DNA of 64,000 nt. Source: an uncultured Anaerolineae bacterium (GTDB lineage: Bacteria; Chloroflexota; Anaerolineae; J036; Brachytrichaceae). The stretch spans positions 124,001 through 188,000 of the forward strand of contig CALGMA010000008.1 of NCBI GenBank assembly GCA_937959265.1, given 5' to 3'. The position numbers and the translations under genes are program-made. Shown here piece by piece: positions 34,861 through 43,914 of the stretch. Within the stretch, counting starts at the first letter, position 1. Every line of letters begins with the position of its first letter. The notes beneath the pieces were generated by a model, which saw nothing but the letters and a program-made list of their open reading frames with translations, ran no database searches and was not told the origin of the DNA.

Positions 34861-35902
34861 TGACACCGAACTTGATCGTCGTCTCCGGGTGTGCGCGGAT
34901 GGCCACCAGCGCTTCCGGCGCCTCCTCGAACGACACGATCGGCGTGACCACGCCCGCGCCGGTGATCAGCCTATCGCGGAAGAGTTCGATCGTCGTCTGG
35001 TAGGCGCGCTCGTGGTCCCAGAGTGGATAGGCGCGATCGGGGTTCTCCCATCCGCTCCACGCTTGGCTGCCGACAATGGTGAGCCGATTGTGATGGAACT
35101 CCTCGCTCAGGTTCAGATCGCGGCAGTCCTTCGGCCCCCATGGCACATGCACCACCGTGCCGCATTGGCGCAGGCAGCGGATTGCTTCGTGCAGTGCCCG
35201 ACTCGCACCGGAGGTCTCGATGGACACATCCACGCCCTTGTTGCCGGTGGCGCGTTTGATCTCAAGGGCGACGTCGCATGCGTTCGGGTCGAGCGCCCGG
35301 TCGGCGCCATGGCGCTCGGCGAAGTCACGGCGCATCGGCAACGGATCTATGGCGAAGACCTGACGCGCCCCGCCAGCCCGCGCGATCTGCACGGCCATCA
35401 AGCCGATCGCGCCCAGGCCGAACACGGCGACCGCGTCCCCGATGCGGATGTTGCCATCGCGCACAGCCACGAACGCGACGTGCGCCGGATCCACGCACAC
35501 TGCGTCTACCTCCGAGAGGGTGCCGAGCGATCGCAGCTTGTCTTCCGACGCCTGGTGCACTTCGCGGATCGGCCCATAGCCGAATACGCGCTCGCCCGGC
35601 CGAAAGCGAGTCACGGCGCTGCCCACCTCGCTCACGATACCGACGATCATGTTGCCGATATTGCGCTCCGGTCGCTCCGCTGACTGGGGTTGATCCGGCG
35701 ACGGGCGCGGCAGGAACATGCGCAGCTCGGGATGCCATTCTTTGTGCTCGAAGGAATTGCCGGTGATGAGCTGCAACTCTGTGCCGTGCTTGGGCGCAGC
35801 GAATTGCACTCGGACGCGTATGTTGTGCGGGCCGAGCGTGTCGAGCTGATATTCGCGAAGGCGAAAAGCAGTGCCGTCGCGGGTGACGATTTCACGGGGC
35901 AT
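34847..35902 (-). CDS. Medium-chain dehydrogenase/reductase (alcohol-dehydrogenase-like)
   Basis: The product has 351 residues. The coding start is an ATG with AGGAGC 7 bases upstream; the much longer open frame upstream of it is antisense to another gene and is rejected. MDR features are GTELQLITG, VGSAVTRFRPGERVFGYG, and the cofactor fold AVFGLGAIGLMAVQIARAGGARQVFAID. The usual catalytic-zinc Cys of the CGTDxH motif is replaced by His (KHGTEL), and the four-Cys structural zinc loop is absent. It may use a different metal site or work without zinc. Likely a sugar or polyol dehydrogenase; divergent from the AraD1-type gene. Confidence 0.85.
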   Translation of the reverse strand: MPREIVTRDGTAFRLREYQLDTLGPHNIRVRVQFAAPKHGTELQLITGNSFEHKEWHPELRMFLPRPSPDQPQSAERPERNIGNMIVGIVSEVGSAVTRFRPGERVFGYGPIREVHQASEDKLRSLGTLSEVDAVCVDPAHVAFVAVRDGNIRIGDAVAVFGLGAIGLMAVQIARAGGARQVFAIDPLPMRRDFAERHGADRALDPNACDVALEIKRATGNKGVDVSIETSGASRALHEAIRCLRQCGTVVHVPWGPKDCRDLNLSEEFHHNRLTIVGSQAWSGWENPDRAYPLWDHERAYQTTIELFRDRLITGAGVVTPIVSFEEAPEALVAIRAHPETTIKFGVRFEV

Positions 35903-36008
35903 AGCGTGCTCCTGTTGAAGCTGAATAGAGAGCATTGTAGGTCGGATCGGTTGGGGTCGCGCACATTGCAATTGCTGGCATCGCTCATACAATCCGCGAC
36001 GATTGACC

Positions 36009-37019
36009 ATGCGTCTGATGCAATTCCTTGACGAAGCCGGCCGGCAGCGGGTCGGCGCGCCGTCCGACAGCGGCGCCCAACTGCGCGTAGTGCGCGATGC
36101 CGCCGGTGTGTACGAACTGGCGCTCGAAGCAGCGCGCGCCGGCTGCCCGCTCCGCGAGCTTGTCGCGCAGCGCCTGGGCGATGAGACCGTGTCGTACGAT
36201 CGCATCATCGCCGAGCGGCGTGTTCTGCCGCCGCTCACGCATCCCGAGCCAGCGCGGTTGTTGCTCTCCGGCACCGGACTGAACCACCTCGGCAGTGCCC
36301 TGGCTCGCAATGCGATGCACGCTCGGGCGAATGCGCCGGGCGACGCATCGGCCAAGAAGACCGATTCGCTGGTTCTGTTCGAATGGGGCCTGGCCGGGGG
36401 CAAGCCCTTGCCTGGCCACATCGGCAATCAGCCCGAATGGTTCTATAAAGGCGACGGCTCATGGGTCACGCCGCCGGAGCAGGCGCTGCTCATGCCATCC
36501 TGGGCGTTGGATGGTGGCGAGGAAGCAGAGCTGGCCGGACTGTACGTGATCGGTGACGGCGGCGAAGTCCTGCGCGTCGGCTTTGCGCTGGCCAATGAAT
36601 TCTCCGATCACGTGATGGAGCGGCAGAACTATCTCTACCTGGCGCATTCCAAGTTGCGTCCATGCTCGTTTGGCCCGGAGGTCCTGCTTGGCGACCTGCC
36701 GGCCAGTGTGACCGGCGTCGTGCGTTTGCGACGCGGCGACGCCGTGATCTGGTCGGAGCCGTTTACGACCGGCGAGGCCAACATGTCGCACAGCATCGCC
36801 AACATCGAGCACCACCATTTCAAATATGCACCATTCCGCCGGCCCGGTGATGCGCATGTGCACTTCTTCGGTGCATCGGCACTGAGCTGCGCCGCCGGCA
36901 TAGCGGCCCAACCCGGCGATGTTTTCGAGATCGAATCGCCCTTGTTTGGGCGGCCCCTGCGCAATCCGCTGGCGCGATCCGACGAGCGCGATTCACTCGT
37001 GCGCGTCCGAGCGTTGTGA
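36009..37019 (+). CDS. AraD1/GguC-family protein (FAH-fold, sugar-acid metabolism)
   Basis: The product has 336 residues. It matches the AraD1/GguC branch of the fumarylacetoacetate-hydrolase-like fold: RLLLSGTGLNHLGSAL, TDSLVLFEWGLAGGK, PEWFYKGDGSWVTPP, HVMERQNYLYLAHSKLRPCSFGPE and MSHSIANIEHHHFKY are characteristic blocks. Relatives are tied to L-arabinose catabolism (2-keto-3-deoxy-arabonate handling). The ATG used is two codons inside the open frame. It is divergent from an MDR dehydrogenase that could act in the same sugar-acid path. Confidence 0.82.
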   Translation: MRLMQFLDEAGRQRVGAPSDSGAQLRVVRDAAGVYELALEAARAGCPLRELVAQRLGDETVSYDRIIAERRVLPPLTHPEPARLLLSGTGLNHLGSALARNAMHARANAPGDASAKKTDSLVLFEWGLAGGKPLPGHIGNQPEWFYKGDGSWVTPPEQALLMPSWALDGGEEAELAGLYVIGDGGEVLRVGFALANEFSDHVMERQNYLYLAHSKLRPCSFGPEVLLGDLPASVTGVVRLRRGDAVIWSEPFTTGEANMSHSIANIEHHHFKYAPFRRPGDAHVHFFGASALSCAAGIAAQPGDVFEIESPLFGRPLRNPLARSDERDSLVRVRAL

Positions 37020-37024
37020 GCGCA

Positions 37025-38221
37025 TCAGGCTGCAGCGTAGATGCGCTCCAGCGCGCCGATGCGTTCTGTCCAGCCGAACTGCGCCCAGAGGCGCTGCTGC
37101 GCCGCGTGACCGAGCTGTTCGGCGAACGCCGGTTCGTCCAGCAATCGCTTCATCGCCGCATAGAACGCCTCGGCGTCGCCCGGCGGGGTGAGCAGGCCGG
37201 ATCGCTCGTGCGCCACATAGGCGCGGTTCATCCCCACGTCGCTCACCACCATCGGCTTGCCGCAGGCCATGTAGTCCATCACCTTGCCGCTGCACTTGGC
37301 GCGATTGATGTTCGTGTCGCGGTAAGGGTAGATGGCTATATCGGCGGCGACCAGTCGCTCTACGAGTTGGGCGTGCGGCATGAAGTCGTGCCACTCGACG
37401 CGATCGGCTATGCCGGCGAATGCGATAGCTCGCCGGAGCGAGGCGATGCCGTCGCCCGTCGCGATGATGACCCAGCGCGCGCCGGGTAGGCGCTGAAGCG
37501 CGCGGACCGCGATGTCTAGGTCGTGGTTGAGCGGGATGGTGCCGGCATAGATGGCGATGGGCTGACGCCAGCCGAACTGCGCGCGCAGCGCCTCGCGCCA
37601 AGACTGCGCCTGAGCGACCTGCGCGCGCATGGCCTCGTCCGGCCCGTTCGGCAAGAGATGGATGTCGTCTGCGGAGCGCCTGCGCGCCGCCCGGAACCGG
37701 CGCGTGCGCTCGACCAACACTTCGCTGGCGCAGGTGACATGCGGCGCGGCGCGCAACGCCCAGCGCTCTTGCCACTGCATGAACAGCTTCTGCGCAGGCG
37801 GATAAGGATTGACATCTAGCCAGCCGCCGCGCCCTTCCCAGTCGTCGTTGTCGAGAACCAGCCGTGGTTTTTGGGTTGACGGTTGGAATGTGAGCAGCCA
37901 CATGGCCAGCGCGGCAACGCCGACCGGCTTGAAGACGTGAATGACATCTGGATCAAGCGCGCGGGCGCGGCCGGCGAGCCGGCGCGCAAGGCGAACATAC
38001 AACCCAGCCCCAGACCTCTGCCCCCCTGTTCCCGACACGTTCTCCACCCGAGCTCCATCGCGCTCCCAGCACTTGCCGTCGTCGGCCGGATTGTCGTAGG
38101 GCGGGATGAGCACGGTCACCGTATGTCCGCGCCGGGCGAGCGCTGCGGCCATCGGCAGGATGCGCGCGCTCACGGTGGCCTTCGGCGAGAAGGCGAAAGG
38201 AGCCAGGTGGACGATATTCAT
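37025..38221 (-). CDS. Glycosyltransferase family 4-type protein
   Basis: The product has 398 residues. It has two Rossmann-like halves: MNIVHLAPFAFSPKATVSAR and the ARRGHTVTVLIPPYDNP start of GT-B enzymes, then IAIYAGTIPLNHDLDIAVRALQ, ADIAIYPYRDTNINRAKCSGKVMDYMACGKPMVVSDVG, in which the sugar-nucleotide-binding region normally reads E-x7-E; here the first acidic residue is replaced. It probably adds a sugar to a cell-surface glycan. Divergent from the penicillin-binding protein gene with only 25 bases between starts. Confidence 0.88.
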   Translation of the reverse strand: MNIVHLAPFAFSPKATVSARILPMAAALARRGHTVTVLIPPYDNPADDGKCWERDGARVENVSGTGGQRSGAGLYVRLARRLAGRARALDPDVIHVFKPVGVAALAMWLLTFQPSTQKPRLVLDNDDWEGRGGWLDVNPYPPAQKLFMQWQERWALRAAPHVTCASEVLVERTRRFRAARRRSADDIHLLPNGPDEAMRAQVAQAQSWREALRAQFGWRQPIAIYAGTIPLNHDLDIAVRALQRLPGARWVIIATGDGIASLRRAIAFAGIADRVEWHDFMPHAQLVERLVAADIAIYPYRDTNINRAKCSGKVMDYMACGKPMVVSDVGMNRAYVAHERSGLLTPPGDAEAFYAAMKRLLDEPAFAEQLGHAAQQRLWAQFGWTERIGALERIYAAA

Positions 38222-38246
38222 TCGGCCGTTAAATTATCATGCTAGC

Positions 38247-40742
38247 ATGTGCGCCATGCTCCATCGCTTTGGACCACGGCGCGCCCTGATTGTTTTCGGG
38301 GCAATCACTGCCATAGTGCCGCTGTTCGCGTTGGCCGCCCTGTGGTTCACGTTGCCGGACGTCAATCAGCTCTATCGGCGCGCGCAGACGCCCAGCACGC
38401 GCATCCTCGATCGCCACGGCCGACTGCTCTATGAGATCTTCGACCCACGCAGCCTGAGCGGCGGGCGCCATACGCCGATCTCGCTCGAACGCATCCCCCT
38501 GCGCCTGCGCCAGGCGACGATCGCCGTCGAGGACGCCGGCTTCTACGCTCACGCCGGCGTGGATCTCGTCGGCGTTCTCCGCGCGCTGTGGATTAACCTG
38601 CAAGGCGGCGAGGCGCTGGCCGGCGGCAGCACGATCACTCAGCAGCTCGCCCGCATGTTGCTGCTCGACCCCGATGAGCGCAGTCAACGCACGCTGCTGC
38701 GCAAGCTGCGCGAGTCGCTGCTGGCCTGGCAGATCACGCAGCGTTACTCGAAAGATGAGGTGCTGGCGCTCTACCTCAACCAGACCTACTACGGCAATCT
38801 GGCCTATGGCGTCGAAGCGGCAGCGCGCGCCTATTTCGGCAAGTCGGTGAGTGAACTCGACCTGGCCGAATGCGCGCTGCTGGCTGGATTGCTGCAGTCG
38901 CCGGTCGCCTATGATCCGTTCAACGACCCGGCGTTGGCTAAGCGCCGCCAGTTGATCGTGCTCGACCTGATGGTGAAGCACGGCATGATCGGCGAAGATG
39001 AAGCGCTGGCGGCAAAGCAAGCGCGCTTGTCCTACGCGCCGGCGCCGTTCGACATCCGCGCGCCGCACTTCGTGGCCTATGTGCGCCATTGGCTGGAGCG
39101 CGAGTTCGGCACGGACGCCGTTGTGCGCGGCGGCTTGGTGGTGACGACCACGCTCGACCTAGCGCTGAACGACGCGGCGCAGGACATCATACGCGCACAC
39201 CTGCGCCGCCTGGAGAACCTTGCGGATCGGCCTGGCCTCGGCCACAACGCCAACAACGCCGCGCTGGTGGCGCTCGATCCGCGCACCGGCGAAATCCTGG
39301 CCATGGTGGGCAGCCCGAACTACTTCGACGCCCGCATCAGCGGCGCGGTGAATGCCGCCGTTGCGCTGCGCCAGCCTGGCAGCGCCATCAAGCCGATCAC
39401 CTACGCTGCGGCGTTCGCCCGAGGCGCGCTGACGGCGGCCACGCCGATCTACGACGTGCGCACTGCCTTCCCCACGCGCGAAGGGTTGCCCTACGTGCCG
39501 GTGAACTACGACCGCCGTCACTATGGCCCGATCAGCGCGCGGCAGGCGTTGGCTACCTCGAATAACACCGCTGCGGTGAGCGTGCTGCAACGCGTCGGCA
39601 TCGCTGCTATGCTCGACCAGGCCCATGCGATGGGCATTCGCTCTTTCAAAGACCCCGACCGTTACGGCCTGGCGCTCACGCTCGGCGGCGGCGAAGTGCG
39701 GTTGCTTGAGCTGGTTGCCGCCTATGGCGCATTCGCCAACGAAGGCCGATATGTAGACCCTTACGCCGTCATTGCAGTCACTACTGCAGATGGCCGGTCG
39801 CTCTTCAAGCGCCCAGCGCAAGTCGCAGGTAGATCCGCCCTCGACGCGCGCGTGGCTTGGCTGATCAGCGACATCCTGGCCGACAACGCGGCGCGCGCGC
39901 CAGCCTTCGGCGAGTCGAGCGTGCTGAAGCTATCGCGTCCGGCGGCGGTGAAAACCGGCACGACGACCGACTTCCGCGATAACTGGACGGTGGGCTACAC
40001 GCCGCAGATCGTGGCCGGGGTGTGGGTGGGCAACGCCGACGGTCAACCGATGCAGCGCATCAGCGGCGTAACCGGCGCCGGCCCGATCTGGCACGACTTC
40101 ATGGAGATCGCCCATCGCGCCCTGCCGGTGCGCTGGTTCGAGCGCCCGCCCGGCCTGGCGCGCGTTGAGGTGTGCGCGTTGTCCGGCATGCTGCCTTCGC
40201 CCGATTGTCCCCAGACGCGCATGGAATGGTTCTTGGAGGGCACACAGCCGACGCAGCCGGACACCTGGCATCGCCGCATCCCTGTGGATGGGCTGACCGG
40301 ACGGCCGGCTTTGCCCGATACGCCGCGTGAGCGCGTCGTCGAGCGCGTGGCGCTTGACCTGCCGGCCCCACTGCGCGATTGGGCGCGCGCGCAGGGCTGG
40401 CCCGTGCTCGGCCCCGTCGCCGATGCCGCCCCTCGCGCGTCAGTCGTTCCTCACCAATCCGTCGCCATCCTGCGTCCCGACCCCGGCACAATCTATCGCG
40501 CGGCGAAGGAGCTGCCGCCCTCGGTGCAGCGCGTGCCGTTGGAGGTGCGCGTAGATGCAGCCGATGTGGCGAGCGTAGACGTGGCGTTGGCGACCGGCGA
40601 GGTGCTCGCCCGATTCGACCGCGCGCCGTATCGCGCCTTCTGGCAGCTCAACGTCGGCCGGCACACCCTGGTGGCGCGGGCGCGCTTGCGCGATGGCCGC
40701 GTCATTGAGAGCGAACCGATACACATCACCGTGCTGCCATGA
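38247..40742 (+). CDS. pbpC: Penicillin-binding protein 1C, bifunctional peptidoglycan synthase
   Basis: The product has 831 residues. An N-terminal membrane anchor (IVFGAITAIVPLFALAALW) is followed by the GT51 transglycosylase domain (VEDAGFYAHAGVD with catalytic Glu, GGSTITQQLARMLLL), then the transpeptidase domain with the active-site SAIK (PGSAIKPIT), SNN and KTGTT motifs. The C-terminal part has the Cys-containing VEVCALSGMLPSPDCP and the extra beta domain found in PBP1C. It polymerises and cross-links peptidoglycan outside the membrane. An in-frame extension upstream overlaps the divergent gene and was trimmed to the first ATG after the spacer; a second ATG three codons on is also possible. 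Confidence 0.93.
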   Translation: MCAMLHRFGPRRALIVFGAITAIVPLFALAALWFTLPDVNQLYRRAQTPSTRILDRHGRLLYEIFDPRSLSGGRHTPISLERIPLRLRQATIAVEDAGFYAHAGVDLVGVLRALWINLQGGEALAGGSTITQQLARMLLLDPDERSQRTLLRKLRESLLAWQITQRYSKDEVLALYLNQTYYGNLAYGVEAAARAYFGKSVSELDLAECALLAGLLQSPVAYDPFNDPALAKRRQLIVLDLMVKHGMIGEDEALAAKQARLSYAPAPFDIRAPHFVAYVRHWLEREFGTDAVVRGGLVVTTTLDLALNDAAQDIIRAHLRRLENLADRPGLGHNANNAALVALDPRTGEILAMVGSPNYFDARISGAVNAAVALRQPGSAIKPITYAAAFARGALTAATPIYDVRTAFPTREGLPYVPVNYDRRHYGPISARQALATSNNTAAVSVLQRVGIAAMLDQAHAMGIRSFKDPDRYGLALTLGGGEVRLLELVAAYGAFANEGRYVDPYAVIAVTTADGRSLFKRPAQVAGRSALDARVAWLISDILADNAARAPAFGESSVLKLSRPAAVKTGTTTDFRDNWTVGYTPQIVAGVWVGNADGQPMQRISGVTGAGPIWHDFMEIAHRALPVRWFERPPGLARVEVCALSGMLPSPDCPQTRMEWFLEGTQPTQPDTWHRRIPVDGLTGRPALPDTPRERVVERVALDLPAPLRDWARAQGWPVLGPVADAAPRASVVPHQSVAILRPDPGTIYRAAKELPPSVQRVPLEVRVDAADVASVDVALATGEVLARFDRAPYRAFWQLNVGRHTLVARARLRDGRVIESEPIHITVLP

Positions 40743-40762
40743 TGAGGCCGGCAGCGGCGGCC

Positions 40763-40790
40763 GGCAACCAACGACCGGCGACCAACGACC
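40763..40790. repeat. 14-base tandem duplication directly before a start codon
   Basis: GGCAACCAACGACC is followed at once by GGCGACCAACGACC (one mismatch), ending at the base before the ATG of the next gene. The duplication takes the place where a ribosome-binding site would be; no purine-rich site is visible there. Confidence 0.6.
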
Positions 40791-42794
40791 ATGAGAACTC
40801 CTCGACATGCTGAATGGCTCGCCTTCGGCCTGGTGATGGCGCTGGCGGCCTTCTTGCGACTGTATCGCCTCGACCTGATAGATGTACGTTTCGACGAGGC
40901 TTCTGCGCCGCAACTGGCGTTGAGCATTGCGCAGGGCAACTGGTTGCCGGTCGCGCCGTTCAGCGGCAGCGTGGCTAACCATCCGCCGGTCTATTTGTAT
41001 CTGCTCGCCTTGCCCTACTTGTTCACGCGGGATTTCATGGTCATCGCTGCTTATCGCGCCTTGCTCGACGTGGCGGCGATTGCCCTGTGCTGGTGGGCGA
41101 TTCGGCGCTTCTTCGGCGCGCGCGTGGCATTCTTCGCCTGCCTGCTGTTTGCTGTTGCGCCGTGGGCGGTGCAGTTCGCCCGCCGCACCTGGCTGGCGCC
41201 GATGCCGCTGTTCTCCACCTTGTTGCTGTTCGGGCTGCTCGAAGCTGTTCAGAAGCGCAATCCCTGGGGATGGGCGATTGCCGGCTGGGGGTTGGCGCTC
41301 AGCGTTGGCTCACACCTGGCTGCCCTTTACCTTGTTCCGGTCGCGCTTGTGGCGTTGCTGATCGGTCGCGCGACGTTGCGGCCGGCGCCGTGCCTGGTCG
41401 GGGCGTTGCCGCTGGTTGCGTTGGCCGGCGTTTACCTCGGCTTCGACGCCGGCCAAGCCTTTCGCAGCACGCGCGGTTTGCTCGGCGCGGCGTCCGACCC
41501 GGCAGCGGTGTCGCTCGACGCGCTGCGCTTCACGCTGTGGCTCAGCGGCGGGACGCACCTGAGCGACCTGACCGGCGGCGCATTTCCTATCTGGCGCGAC
41601 CAAACGCCGGCGGCGCTGGCGTGGATTGACGGGATGCAAATGGCGCTGCTGGTCGTCGGCGGGGTTGCGCTGATCCTGCTGCTCATGCGCCGGCCGGCAG
41701 TCTGTTCCACTGCTACGGTTGCCGTGTTGTTGACATGGCTGGTTTTGCCCGTCGCGTTGCAGATTCGCACCTCTCGTCCGTTGCAGCTCCACTACTTCAC
41801 GGCGTTCTATCCGGTCTCCTTCATCGTGATGGCGTTAGGGCTGGACGCTGCCATTCGCCTCGCCCGCCCACGAACCCCACAGCGTGATGCTACCGATACC
41901 ATTGATACTACCGACGCCGGTGATACCACAGCCGCATTCTCCGCCCCGGCTGCCGTTGCTGCGTTAGCCATCGCGCTCATCCTCGGCTGGCAGCTCTTCA
42001 CCACACTGCGCTTCACGCAGTTCATCCAACGCTACGACACCGGCGCGGGCGGCTACGGGCCGCCGTTGCGCAGCGCGCTCGACGTGGCGCAGCGCGCGCG
42101 CGACGCCATCCGCGCCGGCGAAGCGCGCGATGTCATTGTCATTGCGCCCGGCGGCGATCCGAGCGTCAACGAGCCGGCGACGGTGATGGACGTGTTGCTT
42201 GCCGACCTGCCGCACCGCTTCGCCGACGCGAACGCCGGATTGATCCTGCGCGAGGATGCGGCGCAGTACATTATTACGCCGGCAGCGCGTAGCGCGTTCG
42301 ATCGCTTGATGCAACATGCCGACGCAGAGGCCGTCGCGCAGACTATCCCCCTGCGCGACGGCAGCGAGGATGCGTATGTCTATGTCCGCATCAATCGCGC
42401 GCAACTGGGTTCCTTGGTCGCGCATCCGGCGCAGTGGGAGAATGGCGTGGGCATGCTGGGCTATCGCGTCGCCGGCAGCGACACGTTGCTGTTAGACTAC
42501 TATCTGCGCGTCTTTCGTGAGGCGGCGCAGGGCGTGGACTATCACTGGTTCAACCATTTGTACCATGGCGACCAAAAGTTCGCCGCGCTCGATGGCGGCG
42601 GCATCCATCCGGCGAACTGGCGGGCCGGCGACATCCTGTTGCATCATTTTGCCATTCCCGTGTCTTCCGGCGCGCCGGCGAAGCCTTACACGCTGCGCAT
42701 GGGCGCATATCTCTACCCGCAGTTGCGGAACGTCATGTTGCTGGATGCGTCGGGCCGGCCGACATCCGATCACGTGGCGCTAAAGATCGAGTGA
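40791..42794 (+). CDS. Membrane glycosyltransferase, GT39/ArnT-like
   Basis: The product has 667 residues. About ten membrane helices fill the first 400 residues. The first loop carries RFDEASAPQLALSIAQG, the Asp-Glu motif of GT-C enzymes that use polyprenyl-phosphate sugars, followed by HPPVYLYLLALPYLF. Between two late helices lies a Thr/Asp-rich stretch (DATDTIDTTDAGDTT) that looks like an expanded codon repeat. The C-terminal 220 residues form a soluble domain. It probably transfers a sugar to a protein or lipid at the outer face of the membrane. Confidence 0.82.
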   Translation: MRTPRHAEWLAFGLVMALAAFLRLYRLDLIDVRFDEASAPQLALSIAQGNWLPVAPFSGSVANHPPVYLYLLALPYLFTRDFMVIAAYRALLDVAAIALCWWAIRRFFGARVAFFACLLFAVAPWAVQFARRTWLAPMPLFSTLLLFGLLEAVQKRNPWGWAIAGWGLALSVGSHLAALYLVPVALVALLIGRATLRPAPCLVGALPLVALAGVYLGFDAGQAFRSTRGLLGAASDPAAVSLDALRFTLWLSGGTHLSDLTGGAFPIWRDQTPAALAWIDGMQMALLVVGGVALILLLMRRPAVCSTATVAVLLTWLVLPVALQIRTSRPLQLHYFTAFYPVSFIVMALGLDAAIRLARPRTPQRDATDTIDTTDAGDTTAAFSAPAAVAALAIALILGWQLFTTLRFTQFIQRYDTGAGGYGPPLRSALDVAQRARDAIRAGEARDVIVIAPGGDPSVNEPATVMDVLLADLPHRFADANAGLILREDAAQYIITPAARSAFDRLMQHADAEAVAQTIPLRDGSEDAYVYVRINRAQLGSLVAHPAQWENGVGMLGYRVAGSDTLLLDYYLRVFREAAQGVDYHWFNHLYHGDQKFAALDGGGIHPANWRAGDILLHHFAIPVSSGAPAKPYTLRMGAYLYPQLRNVMLLDASGRPTSDHVALKIE

Positions 42795-42795
42795 G

Positions 42796-43854
42796 ATGCG
42801 GTTTTTGATCTTGGGCGCCGGCGCCGTAGGCGCGTGGATCGGGGCAAACTTGGTCATGGCGCGCCAGGCGGTCACGTTTGTGGGCCGTCCGGCGTTTGCG
42901 CAGTCGGCCTGCGCGCAGGGCGTTCACGTCACGCTGCCCGGCGGGGAAACCTGGCGTTTGCGCGATGTGGATGTGGCGACCAGCCTGGCCGAGGCGCTAC
43001 AGCGCCCCCCGCTGGCGTACGACGCCGTGTTGTTGTGCGTGAAGGCGCATGGGCTTGATCGGGCCATTGACGAGTTGCGCGGCTGCGCGGATAAGCTGTC
43101 CGGTGCGCTGTTCGTCGCCTTCCAGAACGGGGTGGGGAATGAAGAGAAGCTGGCGACAGTCTTCGGTGAACACCGCGTACTTGCCGCGACGTTGACCAGC
43201 CCGATCGCAGTCGAAGGGCCGGCCGCAGTGCGCCTGGAGCGCCTGGGTGGGGGCGTCGGCTTGGCGGCGCTCTCGGCGGATCGGTCGTGGCAGACGGTCG
43301 CGCATGCGCTGTCGCGCGCGCCGCTGCTCAGCCTGAAGACCTACGCCGACTGGCGCGCGATGAAGTGGTCGAAGCTGTTGCTCAACATCATGGGCAATGC
43401 GACCAGCGCGCTGTTGAGCGCGCCGGTAGCCGAGATATACAACGACCGCCGGCTCTTCGCGCTGGAGATGCGCATGTTGCGCGAGGCGCTGGCGGTGATG
43501 GCAGCACACGCGCCGCCCATCGCGGCGGTCAATTTGCCGGGGCACCCGGCGCGTTTCCTGGTGCTTGCCCTCAAGCTGCTGCCGGATTCGGCCTTGCAGG
43601 CATTGCTCTCGCGTCGGGTAGCTGGAGGACGCGGCAACAAGTATCCGTCGCTCTACTATGACGTGGCGACTCGCTCCGGTCGGTCCGAGGTCAATGTGCT
43701 GAACGGCGCGGTCGCCGAAATTGGAAGCAAGCTGGGCGTGTCCACGCCGGTGAATGCTGCCCTCGCGGAGCTGGTCCAACAAGCTGTTCGGTCGGACTCA
43801 GCGCTGTTACCCCAGGCCGCGCGGCGAGCGCTTGAGCAGCTTACGCAGGTCTGA
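42796..43854 (+). CDS. panE: 2-dehydropantoate 2-reductase (ketopantoate reductase)
   Basis: The product has 352 residues. The N-terminal FLILGAGAVGAWIGANL is the NADPH-binding GxGxxG fold; VLLCVKAHGLDRAI, FQNGVGNEEKL and MKWSKLLLNIMGNATSAL (with the catalytic Lys and Asn) match PanE; the C-terminal KYPSLYYDVATRSGRSEVNVLNGAV carries the substrate-binding Ser and Glu-like segment. It reduces ketopantoate to pantoate in coenzyme A synthesis, or a similar 2-keto acid. Begins one base after the stop of the preceding gene, so it is co-transcribed. Confidence 0.9.
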   Translation: MRFLILGAGAVGAWIGANLVMARQAVTFVGRPAFAQSACAQGVHVTLPGGETWRLRDVDVATSLAEALQRPPLAYDAVLLCVKAHGLDRAIDELRGCADKLSGALFVAFQNGVGNEEKLATVFGEHRVLAATLTSPIAVEGPAAVRLERLGGGVGLAALSADRSWQTVAHALSRAPLLSLKTYADWRAMKWSKLLLNIMGNATSALLSAPVAEIYNDRRLFALEMRMLREALAVMAAHAPPIAAVNLPGHPARFLVLALKLLPDSALQALLSRRVAGGRGNKYPSLYYDVATRSGRSEVNVLNGAVAEIGSKLGVSTPVNAALAELVQQAVRSDSALLPQAARRALEQLTQV

Positions 43855-43914
43855 TATACGTTGGTGGTACACAGGACGTAAACGCAGGGCGTGCAGCCAA
43901 CGCGAGACCAGCCT

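Noticed and set aside
35903..36427. N-terminal extension of the MDR dehydrogenase frame
   Set aside because: It would overlap the 5' half of the divergent AraD1-type gene, and an ATG with a good ribosome site lies at the normal family start.
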